Shown one piece after another: positions 35,101 through 46,700 of a stretch of 64,000 bases of DNA; position 1 is the stretch's first letter; each line of letters starts with the position of its first letter. Source of the DNA: Liolophura sinensis (lineage: Eukaryota; Mollusca; Polyplacophora; Chitonida; Chitonidae); assembly GCF_032854445.1 (NCBI RefSeq), contig NC_088304.1:2358001-2422000 (forward strand), written 5' to 3'. The notes beneath the pieces were generated by a model. That model was not told the origin of the DNA, ran no database searches, and saw only the letters and a program-made list of their open reading frames with translations. The translations under genes were made by a program, and so were the position numbers.

Positions 35101-38100
35101 GTCACAGTATAGCACGGCCTACTCATGTTCTGCAGCTCTCGATGGAAGACTTGCTGTCAGGAGTAAGTACACGTGTTTGTCATCGTCACAGTATAGCACG
35201 GCCTACTCATGTTCTGCAGCTCTCGATGGAAGACTTGCTGTCAGGAGTAAGTACACGTGTTTGTCATCGTCACAATATATTCCTCTATTCATGATCAGTA
35301 ACTCTTGATGGAAAACTTTCTCACCCGGGTAAGTACAACTGTTAGTAATCGTCACAAAACAGCACGCTCTATGCTTGTTCTGTAGTTCTCCATGGTAATC
35401 TTGCTGTTTCCTGGTAAGTACGTGTACATATGTTTGTCACCTTCTACAGTTCTCGATGTTTCGGTAAGTACACATGTTGATCATCGTCACAATACATCCT
35501 GCTGTATTCTCGTTCTTCCCATGTCCATACAAGCACCTCTATTCCTGTTCTACAGAATGCCATTTTTATGTCACCCGAGGCATTTGGTTCTTGCAGTCAA
35601 AAGCGAGCTTATGGACTTTAACAGTATAAATTAGAGAAAGTGTTCAAACATATCAATGTGTAGAATTTGTGTTGTTAGGTGTCACTGACTAAAGGCAAAG
35701 TTCGTAGCTAGTATAAGTGATTTTAAAAACAGCCGAATAATGGCGACTCTCTAAAAGAAATAGACTATAGCAATTGCAACAAAACTGTACGCTCTATTCT
35801 TATTCCGTAGTTCTTGGTGGAAATCTTGCTGTCTATAAAAATGGACATAGTTGAAATAATTGTTTCTCAATAACTAATGAGTCGGAGACATTAACTCCTC
35901 ATGTGTTCGCGGGAATTAGCTATTTTGTATTTATGTATTACTTTTTGTTGGTGACCTGGAAAAAAAGAGAATTTATTCCTTTAGCAATCTTTCACTGAGG
36001 ATTTTTTTCGAGGGCAAGTCAATTCTTCCCAACACAGGAGCCATTTAAAAGCTAATAATTGAAATATCAGGAATTGGTCAACTCGGAGGAAATTAATTTT
36101 CCACGTGAAAGTTATATCCCCCGGAAAGGTTTCTTCTAGTAAATAAATTCACTTTTGTAGGGGACAAAAAGAAAAGAAGAAACTAAATCCCACTAAAATG
36201 GGGAAAACTAATTTCCTCCGACTTTACAACCAGTGAGAAACTATTATTTCAAATATGTCAATTGTGATTCACTAGTTAGGTAAATATGTTTTGTATTATG
36301 TTCTTTAAATTATAAAAAAAGTGGTTTCGTGCAGGTCAGATTCATGCATGGGCATCAAGGTCCGAAGGTGTAGGGGCCTGGATTAAAGTTTCCTTTGACA
36401 AGCCCCGTACGCTGTTTTTAGCTCACGTGATGCAAAGATGGAGCACTGTAGAGAGAAGCAAGGACATCCTATTTGAGTTCAGCGACGGCTCCAGTCAGAG
36501 CGTACGTATCCGTATGTATATATATACGCTGATGGTCGTGGGTTTCCTCTGGGTTTTCCCCGGTTTCTTCCCACCATAATGCTGGCCACCATGGTATAAG
36601 TGAAAGTTTCTGAGTATGCTTTAAATCACGAATGAAATAAAAGAATAAATTTGTCTGATTTTTGGCGCAGTACCAATGGTCAAAAATTTATCACTTATAC
36701 TATGGGGCAGGGATTCCAGCTGGAAAAAAAACCCGCAGTATTGGTAATAAACCACCGACCTTTGCAGTACTGGTAGTAAACCACAAATCTTGTCAATATT
36801 GGTAGTAGGCCACCAACCTTCGCAGTACTGGTAGTAAACCCCCGACCTTCGCAGTACTGGTAGTAAACAACCTACCTTTGCAGTACTGGTGGTAAACCAC
36901 CGATCTTTGCAAGGTGCTGTAGCATCCTGACTTACACAGCCTGATGACTTATGGCTTACACAGCTTAAATAACTTTGAACCTTTGACCTTAGTAATAAAA
37001 ACGCATGTTCAAAATTTTTTTTATCCATTTGATTGATGTTTTACGCCGTATTCAAGAACATTTCACTTAGTGTTTTTTGTTGCCTCATAGCGTATACCTG
37101 TGATTTGCGTGCAAGTCGGTTTTCAGCTTTAGATTGCTCTGTTTAATCGATTCTGTGCTATTTCCATGCACGGGTAAGTCGGGTCTCTGCTTTAGGTTGC
37201 TCTGTTCCGTCTATTGCAGACTATATCCATCCACGGGTCAATCCGTTCTCTACCTTAGACTGCTCTTTTCCATGGTGTGCAGGCTATTTCTATGTGCGAA
37301 TCAGTCGGTTCTTTGCTTTAGACTTCTCTGTTCCATCGTTTTCAGACTATATCCATGTGCGAGTCTGTCGTTTTCAGCTTTAGACTGCTTTGTTCCATTG
37401 TTTGCAGACTATATCTATATATGTCAGTCGATTCTCTACCTAAGTCTGCTCTGTTCCATCGTTTGTAGGCTATATCTACTTGCGAGTCTGTCGTTTTTCA
37501 ACTTTAGACCGCTCTGTTTCATCGTTTGTGGGATATATACATGTGCGAGTCTGTGGTTTTTCAGCTTGAGACTGCTCTGTTCCATTATTTGCAGGCTATA
37601 CCCATGCGCGACTGTCGTATTTCAGCTTTACACTCTTCTGTCCCATCCGTTTTAGGCTATTTCTATGTGCGAGTAAGTCGGTTCTCTCCTTTAAACTGCT
37701 TTGTTCCTTCGTTTGCAGACTATTTCCATGTGCGGGTATGTCGGTTCTTTGCTTTAGACCTCTCTGTTCCATCGTTTGCAGACTATATCCAAATGGGGGG
37801 TAGGTCGGTTCTCTGCCTTAGACTAATCTGTGCCATCGTTTTTGGTCTATATCCATGCTCGGGTCAGTCAGCTCTTTGCTTTAGACTGCTTTGTTCCATC
37901 GTTTGCAGACCATGTCCGTGTTGGCGCCAGTCGATTCTCTGCTTTAGACTGCTCTGTTTCATCGTTTGTTGGCTATATCCATGCTCGGGTGAGTCGGCTC
38001 TTTGTTTTAGACTGCTCTGTTCCATCCTTTGTAGGCTATATGCATGTTCGGGCCAGTCGGTTCTCTGCTTTAGACGGCTCTGTTCCATCGTTTGTGGGCT

Positions 38101-38389
38101 ACAACTATGCAAGGTTCAGTTTGTTGTGAGAGGAAATTGTACATTTCTAAGGCTTACTGGTAAATAGTCTTACATATATTCTTGTGTTATTCTCTAGTTC
38201 ACCCTGCCTTACGTGGACAGAAATGGGGCCTTTTGGGATCGTCTTGCGCTTCAGCCCGTGACGACATTATCGGTAAAAATAACTATAATAAGTGTCTACA
38301 CAAAGGTTAACAATGGCTTTGCGGAGATTGAACTGATGTCCCCTGTGACAGATGACAGTTTCACGTACAGTTCTGCCGAGTGTCCATAA
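32138..38389 (+). CDS. Unknown Cys-rich protein with C-terminal galactose-binding-like domain (3' exons)
   Basis: Three exons are inferred from splice signals and matching phases. (1) 32138-32497: Cys-rich, with WFLYIRCENVSVCEGFTY, SDYGQCTGKSALPHHVHHC and, one frame over, RRNCAHFVTCAHTRFCY and CGPGCASCTCFYNT. It ends ACA|G before gtgaaa (phase 1). A one-base shift lies near 32350-32365. (2) 36335-36501: after tttcgtgcag, 2 + 55 codons (WIKVSFDKPRTLF, VMQRWSTVERSKD, FEFSDGSSQS), donor gtacgt. (3) 38198-38389: after ttattctctag, 63 codons (FTLPYVDRNGAFWDRL, VKITIISVYT, NNGFAEIEL), then TAA. Exons 2 and 3 read like one jelly-roll domain of the discoidin/galactose-binding type. Cys content and NVT/NVS sites suggest secretion; function is unknown. 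Upstream exons are missing. A phase-compatible candidate is 31912-31979 (core SEGYTILDTTSNTW). The frameshift may mean a pseudogene or a sequence error. Confidence 0.6.
33656..35277 (+). repeat. 84-bp tandem array, about 19 copies, with splice-like signals
   Basis: Each unit contains tcatgttctgcag, then a 27-base block starting ctctcgatggaagacttg, then gtaagtac, so a 57-base intron-like and a 27-base exon-like part alternate. Copies are nearly identical. A three-unit (252-bp) higher-order pattern marked by a gttataag variant repeats at about 34133 and 34385. Since 84 is divisible by three, frames run open through the array (552 codons in one); this is not by itself a gene. It lies in the first intron of the Cys-rich gene. 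Confidence 0.92.
35278..35640 (+). repeat. Diverged units flanking the 84-bp array
   Basis: Three or four decayed units follow the array. The splice-like words stay sharp (ggtaagtac at about 35329, 35413 and 35463; tgttctgtag and cttctacag before the exon-like parts), while the block lengths vary (14-30 bases). One more weak unit lies at about 35785-35845. Confidence 0.6.
35640..36334. other. Intron sequence with a small inverted repeat
   Basis: cggaggaaattaattttcc (36084-36102) pairs with ggaaaactaatttcctccg (36202-36220), and the pairing continues loosely outward. This is possibly a MITE about 170 bases long. No coding signal until the exon at 36335. Confidence 0.4.
36525..36645 (+). mobile_element. 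SINE family A, 3' half
   Basis: gatggtcgtgggtttcctct and cccaccataatgctggccac are followed by gtataagtgaaagtttctga and a decayed tail. It lies in intron 2 of the Cys-rich gene. Confidence 0.7.
36735..36915. repeat. About 29-bp tandem array, 6-7 copies
   Basis: The unit is based on cagtactggtagtaaaccac then cgacctttg, imperfect. It lies in intron 2 of the Cys-rich gene. Confidence 0.8.
37022..37078 (-). mobile_element. SINE family A tail fragment
   Basis: Only the 3' end is present: on the minus strand aagtgaaatgttcttgaata then cggcgtaaaacatcaatc. Confidence 0.65.
37120..38112. repeat. About 63-bp tandem array, about 15 copies
   Basis: The unit is built on tcggttctctgctttagact, gctctgttccatcgtttgca and ggctatatccatg. 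Copies diverge by a few to many bases. It ends about 85 bases before the last exon of the Cys-rich gene. Open frames here are repeat artefacts. Confidence 0.88.
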
Positions 38390-39290
38390 CAAAGCTTGAC
38401 ACAACTGAAGTCGTAACATACCACCAATTGATCCACAGCCGTCGACGACATTTTGGAACTTTCATGGTTGACCTTTGATATCTTTGTTAATTGGTCCATT
38501 TGTTTACTCTGCAGCTTAATGAAGATATCTTCGTTTTTGCTAACGAATGCTTACGAGTGGTATAAGAATCTCGTACTTGGACGATTATATCCACCATGTT
38601 TACACTCAAATAAATAATCTGTTAATTTTAAGTTATGTTACTACGTACTCCGTTATTGCAGCCAATGGTTCTGTTAAAAATAACACACATATTTCATTAA
38701 TTCAACATAAATATTCTATTAGACTAACAGGATATTTTTTTAAATATGACAGAATACTGTGCTGTAATAACCGAATTCAATGTAGCCATTTTCCGATAAA
38801 ATAACGGTATTTAAAAGTCTTTCAGGTTATACTGAACTTAGAGCTGAGTATGCCTTGACGCATAACCCCACCCGTTATCTCCCGCTCATGAACTGGTCGC
38901 TAACATATACAGCTCGATCCTCACAATACATTGTATATACATGCCATGGACCTAATGAGGCTGTAAATGTAGGGCCATTTGATGACCATCTTAAATTTTG
39001 ACGACCGCCTTCCAAATGTTGTCACTTTCGAGGAGACTATAGAAGCACTGTATCATGCGCTGGAAGCCGTCCGTCACCGTTTCCTTGTTCTTCAGTTTGA
39101 ACTGTTGGTAAAACAAAGACTCAATAGTAAATAACCCCTGGTGCGTGTTTTCAAGAAAGCCACTTCTGTGAATAACAAATACGTTTCATGTGTAATTTCC
39201 TCATGGAAGGTGACTGCACATTTCCCAAGAAGAAATGGGGTTCTCTTACTAAACTTATAATTATAGCCGTCCAGTGGCACGCAAACAGGA
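38390..39290. other. Downstream region; one short coding-like ORF
   Basis: A 50-codon plus-strand frame at 38982-39134 (MTILNFDDRLPNVVTFEETI, then a helical tail to a stop) reads more like protein than chance. It follows a possible acceptor (aaatgtag) at 38972. No partner exon is known; low confidence. Confidence 0.25.
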
Positions 39291-39295
39291 CGTCA

Positions 39296-39400
39296 TGCTA
39301 TTATTTACTCGTACTCCAGAATCTTTGACTTAAACGACTGCGACCAGTACTATGATGCGGGCGGGGGGAGGAGGAACCAGTTATGATATTAAGCGGGATT
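39296..39400 (-). mobile_element. SINE family A, strongly decayed
   Basis: The words tactcgtactccagaatctt, tgacttaaacgactgcgacc and agtactatgatgcgggcggg are recognisable as minus-strand family A 3' sequence. Confidence 0.5.
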
Positions 39401-39434
39401 CACAGCTGGCTACATCGTTATACAGGCTGTGTAG

Positions 39435-39965
39435 ATTGTAGCCGAACTGAATACTTATTCCCTTAATATTAGATGCCTTCATTCCTTTAACATCTGACGT
39501 TTTTATTCCCTTAACATTAGATGCGTTATTTCCTTAACTGTTAACGACTTTATATCCTTAACATTTGATGTGTTTATTCTCTTAACATCTGATGTTTTTA
39601 TTCTCTTAATATTAGATGCTTTATTCCCTTAACATTAGATTCCTTTGTTTCCTTAACAGTTGATGTTTTTATTCCCTTAACAGTTGACCCCTTTGTATCC
39701 TTAACATTTGATGTGTTTATTCCCTTAACATCTGATGTCTTTTTCCTTTAATATTAGATGCTTTATTCCCCTAACATCTGATGCTTTATTCCCTTAACAT
39801 TAGATGCTTTTATTCCCTTAATATTAGATGCCTTTGTTCCCCTAACATCTGATATCTTTATTCCCTTAACATTAGATGCCTTTATTCCCCTAACATCTGA
39901 TATCTTTATTCCCTTAACATTAGATGCCTTTATTCCCTTAACAGTTGACGCTTTACATCCTTAAC
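39435..39965. repeat. About 24-bp tandem array, about 21 copies
   Basis: The unit alternates attcccttaacattagatgc-ttt and attcccttaacatctgatgt-ttt, with a minority cagttgac form. Confidence 0.88.
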
Positions 39966-40296
39966 TTAATTTAGCTCAAGACGTGTTCAAGTTTAAGTTC
40001 AAGATGGGGTTCGACATTAAGTATTGGTATTTCCGAGCTGTATTACTTCATTTCATCAGCTATTTTATGTTTGACGACTATAAGATATTTTTGTGTCTTT
40101 ATACGTACTAATTGGGTTTTACCGATACCATAACCCTGTACTTATAAAATGGACAATTGCTCGTTTTACTGTGTGTATTATTACTAAATTATTATTAAAT
40201 TACTACTGCATGTTAAATAAATATCAGAGAGTATTTCAGTCTTTCTTTCGCACCGTTGTGCTACGTCTCTGACGCTTAATGCTCATAATACAGGTG

Positions 40297-40552
40297 GAGG
40301 GCCTCGGTGGCTCAGTTGGTTAGCCCGCTAGCACAGCGTAATGAACCAGGAGTCTCTCACCAATGCGGTCGCTGTGAGCTCATGCTGGCTTCCTCTCCGG
40401 CCGTACGTGGGAAGGTCTGCCAGCAACCTGGTCGTGGGTTTCCCCCTGGCTCTGCCCGGTTTCCTCCCACCACAATGCTGGCCGCCATCGTATAAGTGAA
40501 ATATTCTTGAGTACATCGTAAAACACCTATCAAATAAATAAATATAAACTAA
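40297..40552 (+). mobile_element. SINE family A, best-preserved copy
   Basis: The tRNA-like head has an A box, tggctcagttggttagcccg, and a decayed B box near gcggtcgctgtgagctc. The body follows: ctggcttcctctccggccgt, tgctggccgccatcgtataa and gtgaaatattcttgagtac. It ends with cgtaaaacacctatcaaata and AAATA repeats. It serves as the reference for the other copies in the window. Confidence 0.85.
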
Positions 40553-40628
40553 TACATAATACAGGTCTTGTACACCTAAGTGTTGAACTTCAGACGATGA
40601 TTCCAGATATTTGAAAACGGTCCCTTAC

Positions 40629-41328
40629 CTCATCCATCCACTGCATCATTTCGCGGATGGCAGGGTCCCATTTTGGCGACACCCGGTAAACAAGTCGATT
40701 TCAAGTCATCGGCCCACTAATTTGCTATTTAAATAAGGTCCTGTAATATGGGAAACAGGAAATAAATAAGTCGTCATTTAAAAAATCTTCAACAGAAGAA
40801 TGTCAGGTTTATTTATGTGGTCGACTTCAATGCAGATTCAAGACTTTTGCGCACATATGGCTGTTGTCGGACCTACGAGTGGAACAAACCGAAAAGTCTG
40901 GAGAAAACAACTAGCCTCTGTTAGCTACTTGACCATTCTGCTTTCCTAAATTCGAGTCTACGCACTGAATGGTCAAAAGCCAGTCAGCTGTGGCAAGATC
41001 AACGCGTCAAGCAATTGCGCCAGTGAGTGGCCTCAAATCCAAGCTTCCGGTCACTGCGTAGTTTTACAATTCAGAAGAACAAGAGATTTGTGTTCAGGCT
41101 ATCATGATGTGGACAAACAAAAACCGGAATGTATGCTCTGATTTCATACAAGTAAATTCATCTTTGTATTTTTTTTTGGAACAACGTCTCCCAAGAAGAA
41201 TTATCACTCGATCTCACCCAGTAGTTTACCGCCTTTTTAGCGTTGTAAGTAGATATTCCTCTTCACACAGATAATCCGCCAAACTGTCTACTCGAGTTAA
41301 CACCCGCGGTAAATGATTTTCCGCCCAT
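40629..41328 (-). pseudogene. Two exons of an unrecognised gene, one in-frame stop
   Basis: On the minus strand, exon A is 41328-41230, after tctttttatccag. It codes WAENHLPRVLTRVDSLADYL then CEEEYLLTTLKR, ending with CG before gtaaac (phase 2). Exon B is 40716-40629, after gcaaattag. It supplies the missing base and continues in the same frame to VYRVSPKWDPAIREMMQWMD and a donor gag|gtaagg. A single TGA occurs six codons into exon B. Matching phases, good splice signals and protein-like composition support a real gene or recent pseudogene. I do not recognise the family; further exons were not found. A SINE follows exon B. Confidence 0.45.
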
Positions 41329-41329
41329 C

Positions 41330-42260
41330 TGGATAAAAAGACCAATGTGAACATGAAACACCCAGTAACAAATTCCTTGTTGAGGACAGGGAGTATGCTG
41401 TCCAGACAACAACAACAACGGAGTCGACACACTCTTAATAGAGGGTCTGAGGTCAGATGTTCTACTCCATTTGACAAGCACACGAGCTGTTGGTACACAA
41501 CCATTGGACATGGTACACAACACTAAGCAAGCGCACGTGTTGCGGATACAAAACTACTAGGCCAGCACACGAGCTGTGGGTACACAACCACTAAACAGGG
41601 TACACAACCACGTCATAATACATGTACATTGCCATTGCAAAGCTTGCCACTGATTGGTCTATAGTGCATGATGTCTGTGGAGGGGAGAATGGCAAAACCG
41701 AATAAAACAGAATGGCAGCTTGAAATATGCTGTTTTCTTCAATTTTGTTCAATTAACACCTTTGTCCTTATGTTTGTTGTGTAAGACGATCAAGAGGACA
41801 GGCGATAAGGCGGGAATTTGGCCCATCACATGGTTGGAAGGAAATCGTGTCCCAAATAATTTACTCACGAGGGAAAAGACGTAAAAACCTGCAAATTGTG
41901 TTCAGAAGCACAACTCGAGTCACCCCTAAATCAAGACTTAGAAGGGTCCAATACTGCACCAAATTCACCGATATGAACATTTGGGCATTTTCACACGAGA
42001 TTTGACATTTTATTACAGAGACATATACAGTCGTATATGATATGTTTTGAAATTCTAAAAATAAAAATCTAAGAAAATTTTATTTGTATATTTTATAATT
42101 TTATAATTGTTTATTATACTCCCAGCCCCCACGTCCTTTGTCCACTTTATTAAAACGTTAAGAACCTAAGAAAGCACAATGACAAGTAAATAATGACTGA
42201 GGATATGTGTTGTTATACTAACACTAAAAGACTGTCACTGGTTAAACGATAATGTCCCAT
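41330..42260. other. No firm feature
   Basis: A cacgagctgt-gtacacaacca segment is repeated at about 41480 and 41568. Frames on the minus strand overlapping 41263-41523 are extensions of exon A through its intron. Confidence 0.35.
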
Positions 42261-42261
42261 T

Positions 42262-42545
42262 TATTTAGCGTCGGGAGATCTCAGGATCAAACCCTGGTCG
42301 GGTCATACCAAAGACTTTAAAATGGCACTTGCTGCTGCCTCACTCGGAGCTCCTCAGTGACAGGTTAGAGCAAGGAAATGTGACTCGTGTTCCCGGTGTC
42401 ATTATAATGTGACTGGGTGGGGTGTCATGCCTGGTGTCTTCGGCGTGATGCTTCAGTGATGGAAGCACTTTGGTGGGATGGACTCGCCTTGCTACAAGAG
42501 CACACAATGTATGTACACACACCTAATGACACCTAAAAATTGTAA
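42262..42545 (+). mobile_element. SINE family B, long copy
   Basis: ggatcaaaccctggtcgggt, cataccaaagactttaaaat, ggcacttgctgctgcctcac and gtgactgggtggggtgtcat show the same family as 6262-6500 and 53965-54045. Confidence 0.65.
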
Positions 42546-42564
42546 GGTACAAGGTTAAATCCCA

Positions 42565-42640
42565 CGCATACATATATACATTCACACACACATACACACA
42601 CGTACACACATACATACACACATACATATATATACATTCA
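42565..42640. repeat. CA/TACA microsatellite
   Basis: Mixed cacaca, tacaca and tata runs immediately downstream of the SINE tail. Confidence 0.85.
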
Positions 42641-42794
42641 TACGTTTCGTATTTAAGTTCAGCGTTTATCAGCTTTATTAGCCAAACAAAAGTACTGCCA
42701 CTTTATGGTGAACACGAGATGCTCTATGTAGCCCAAAGGTTTCGAAAAACTTCACGCTTAAAACATTGCACCAAGGTTACAGAGATATAAATTA

Positions 42795-42945
42795 AATTTG
42801 CTTATTTATGTGACTGGTAAAACACACACTGGTCAAACATGCCGTTCTAAAGAATTTCATTTATACGACAGAAGCCGGCATTATGGTGGGAGAAAACCAG
42901 GCAGATACAAGAGGGAACCCACGACCATCGGAACTGAAACCCAGG
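42795..42945 (-). mobile_element. SINE family A, decayed
   Basis: Minus-strand wording: cgatggtcgtgggttccctc and ttctcccaccataatgccgg, then cttctgtcgtataaatgaaa; the tail is unrecognisable. Confidence 0.5.
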
Positions 42946-43144
42946 TTTGCAGTTTAATCACAAGCGTGTGTGGTACGAGTGACGCGACATCACAACATGT
43001 TTTTACATGAAACATCTTATGGAATCGGCAGATTTACAGATTCAAAATCGATTTATTGAGTTGTCGCACGCACATCGCAAAAAAAAAATGCACTCCTCTC
43101 TCTAAACAACTAGATTATCTATATTATTGCCTTTTCTTTTTAAA

Positions 43145-43420
43145 ATCTTCCCCCGGGCTCTGTCTGGTTTCTTTACACATAATTCTGGCCGTCAACGTAT
43201 ATTTATTTATTTATTTGATTGGTGTTTTACGCCGTACTCACGAATATTTGACTTATTCGACGGCGACCAGCTTTATGGTGGGAGGATACCGGGCAGAGCC
43301 CGGGGAAACCCACAACCATCCGCAGGTTGATGCCACACTTCCCCACATACGGCAGCGTCATCGCATGAATAAAATATTCTTAAGTACGGCGTAAAACACC
43401 AATCAATAAAATCTTTTAAA
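43145..43420. mobile_element. SINE family A copy split by an inverted SINE family A copy
   Basis: A plus-strand fragment (43150-43196, ending tggccgtcaacgtat) breaks off exactly where a minus-strand copy begins (43198-43330 or slightly beyond, AT-repeat tail first). The plus-strand copy then resumes at about 43365 with aaaatattcttaagtacggc and gtaaaacaccaatcaataaa. The inner copy is therefore younger. Confidence 0.7.
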
Positions 43421-43729
43421 ATCTAACTGTTGTTGTTTCCGTCACAAGGTTCACTGTCCACACCTCGAAAACAGAGAATTGTGGTTTTATTGTTGCTGTT
43501 TTTCGCCATACCCCACCTTTAGTAGATAGACTGGCTGTTTCGCCAAACCCCAAGGGTTTCTGAGAAAACAATTAAACAAAACATATTATTGCGCTCTATA
43601 ATATCTCTCAAACAGTCGTGACAAGAAGAAAACCTATGCCTGGAAATTATACATTTATTTTAATATTATTTGTTTAGCCATTAATGTCATAATTAAGAAA
43701 TTTCACTTATGCGATCAGTTTCATAGGTG

Positions 43730-46700
43730 GATGAATCCAGGGTGCTGAAAAAACACTAAGATCTTGTGATCTGATGACTGTAGGGTTTGTGTACTGTCAT
43801 TAAACTCTTATGATCTGATGGATGTAGGGTTTGTGTACTGTCACTAAGCTCATGTGATCTGATGGATGTAGGGTTTGTGTATTGTCACTAAGTTTTTGTG
43901 ATCTGTTGGCTGTAAGGTTTGTGTACTTTCACTAAGCTCTTTTGGGATTTGATGAATGTGCGGTTTGATGTAAGCTTTTGTGATAAGATGGATGTAAGGT
44001 CTGTGTACTTTCTCGGCGCTCTTGCAATTTGATTAATGTAGGGTTTATGTACTGTCACTAAGCTCTTTTGGGATCAGATGGATGTAGGGTTTGTGTACTG
44101 TGACAAAGCTCTTTTGGGATCTGGTGAATGTAAGTTTTGAGTGTTGTCACTAAACACTTTTGCAGTCTGATGGATGTATGGTTTGTGTACTGTCACTAAG
44201 CATTTGTAAACTGATTTATGTAGGGTTTGTGTACTATTACTCAGCTTTTGTGATCTGATGGATGTAGAGTTTGTGTATTGTCATTAATCTTTTGAGATTT
44301 GAAGGATGTAAGGTTTATGTATTTTCATTTGGCTTTTGTGATTTGGTGGACGTGGGGTTTGTGTACTGTCACTAAGTTTTTTGTGATATGATAGATCTAG
44401 GATTTTTGTACTGTCACTAAAAGTTTTTTTGTGATTGGAAGGATATAACGTTTGTGCAATTTCACTAAATTCTTTTGAGATCTGATGGATGTAGGGTTGA
44501 TGTACTGTCAGACAACTTTTGGGATTTCATAGTTGTAGAGTTTGTGTACTTTCACTAGACTCTTTGTTATATGATGGATGTAGGGTTTGTGTACTGTCAC
44601 TAAGCTCTTTTGTTATATGATAAATGTACGGTTTGTGTACTGTCACTAAGCTCTTTTGTTATATGATGGATGTATGGTTTGTGTACTGTAACTAAGCTCT
44701 TTTGTTATATGATGGATGTAGGGTTTGTGTACTGTCACTAAGCTCTTTTGTTATATGATGGGTGAAAGGTTTCTGTACTGTCACTAAGCTATTTTGTTAT
44801 ATGATAGATCTAGGGTTTGTGTACTGTCACTAAGCTCTTGTTATCTAATGAAGTTATGGTGTGTGTACTGTCACCTAGCTCATGTGATCTGATGGCATTA
44901 AGCTTTCTGTACTGTCACCAAGCTCTTGTGATCAGATGGCGTTAGGCTTTCTGTACTGTCACCAAGCTCTTGTGATCTGATGGCGTTAGGCTTTCTGTAC
45001 TGTCACCAAGCTCTTGTGATCTGATGGCGTTAGGCTTTCTGTACTGTCACCAAGCCCTTGTGATCTGATGGCGTTAGGCTTTCTGTACTGTCATCAAGCT
45101 CTTGTGATCTGATGGCGTTAGGCTTTCTGTACTGTCACTAAGCTCTTGTGATCTGATGGATGTGGGGTTTGCTTAGTGTCACTAAGCTTTTTTTGTTTTG
45201 GTGGAAGTAGAGTTTCTGTACTGTCACTAAACTTTTGGGATCTGACAAATGTAGGGTTGATGGAAGTAGGGTATGTGTATTGTCACTAAGCTCTTCTGAT
45301 CTCATGACTGTAGAGTTTGTATGCTGTTTTTAAACTTTTGTGATTTGACAGATGTAGGGTTTGTGCATTGTCACTAAACTCTTTTGTGATCTGATTAATT
45401 TAGGGTTTGTGTATTGTCACTCAACTCTTTTGTGATCTTTTGGATGTAGGGTTATTCGACTGTCACTAAGCTTTTGAAAACTCATGGATGTAAGATTTGT
45501 TTACCGTTACTCAACTTTTGTGATCTGATGGATGAAGGGTTTGTGTATTGTCACTCAACTCTTTTGTCATCTTTTGGATGCAGGGTTATTCGACTGTCAC
45601 GAAGCTTTTGAAAACTCATGGATGTAGGGTTTGTGTACGATTACTCAGCTTTTGTGATCTGATGGATGTAGAGTTTGTGTATTGTCACTAAGTTTTTGAG
45701 ATTTTAAGGATGTAGGGTTTGTGTACTGTCGTTAAATTCTTTTGGGATATGATAAATGTAAGGTTTGTGCACTGTCACTAAACTCATTTGAGATCTGGTG
45801 GATTTAGGATTAGTGTACCGTCAGACAACTTTTGTGATTTTGTTTAGTGCACTTTCACTAAACTCTTGGGATTAGATGGATGTAGGGTTTATGTACTGTC
45901 GCTAAGCTCTTTTGGGATCTGATGGATGTGGCGTTTGCGTACTGTCACTAAGCTTTTGTTATTTGATGAATGTAGTGTTTGTGTGCTGTCATTAAGCTTT
46001 TTTTGTGATCTGATAGATGTAGTGTTTGTGAACTGTCACTAAACTTATTTGTGATCTGATGGATACGGGGTTTGTTGACTGTCAATAAGCTTTAATCATT
46101 TGATGAATGTAGTGTTTGTGTGCTGTCACTCAGCTGTTTTGTGATCTGATAAATGTAGGGGTTGTGTACTGTCACTAAATTCTTTTGTGGTCTGATGGAT
46201 GTAGGGTTTGTGTACAGTTACTAAGGTCTTGTGATTTGAAGGATGTATGGTTTGTGTATCGTCACTAAATTGTTTTGTGATCTGATGGATGTAGGGTTTG
46301 TATACTAAGTTCTTTTGGAATCTGATCAATGTTCGGTTTGCATACTGTCAGAGAGCTTTTTTCGGATCTGATGGATGTAGAGTTTGTGTACTGTCACTCA
46401 ACTTTTGTGATCTGATGGATGTAACGTTTGTGTACTGTCACTCAACTTTTGTGATCTGATGGATGTAACGTTTGTGTACTGTCACTCAACTTTTGTGATC
46501 TGATGGATGTAACGTTTGTGTACTGTCACTTAACTTTTGTGATCTGATGGATGTAACGTTTGTGTACTGTCACTCAACTTTTGTGATCTGATGGATGTAA
46601 CGTTTGTGTACTGTCACTCAACTTTTGTGATCTGATTGTTGTAACGTTTGTGTACTGTCACTCAACTTTTGTGATCTGATGGATGTAACGTTTGTGTACT

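Noticed and set aside
33650-35308. 552-codon open frame through the 84-bp array as a repeat protein gene
   Set aside because: All three plus-strand frames are largely open because the unit is a multiple of three and poor in stops. There is no start context or domain, and splice-like words sit inside every unit.
37134-38167. Cys/Leu-rich frames in the 63-bp array
   Set aside because: Three different frames are open over the same repeats; composition follows the repeat unit.
40297-40380. Functional tRNA gene at the SINE head
   Set aside because: A-box-like and B-box-like words exist but the cloverleaf is not intact, and the sequence continues into a SINE body found elsewhere in the window.
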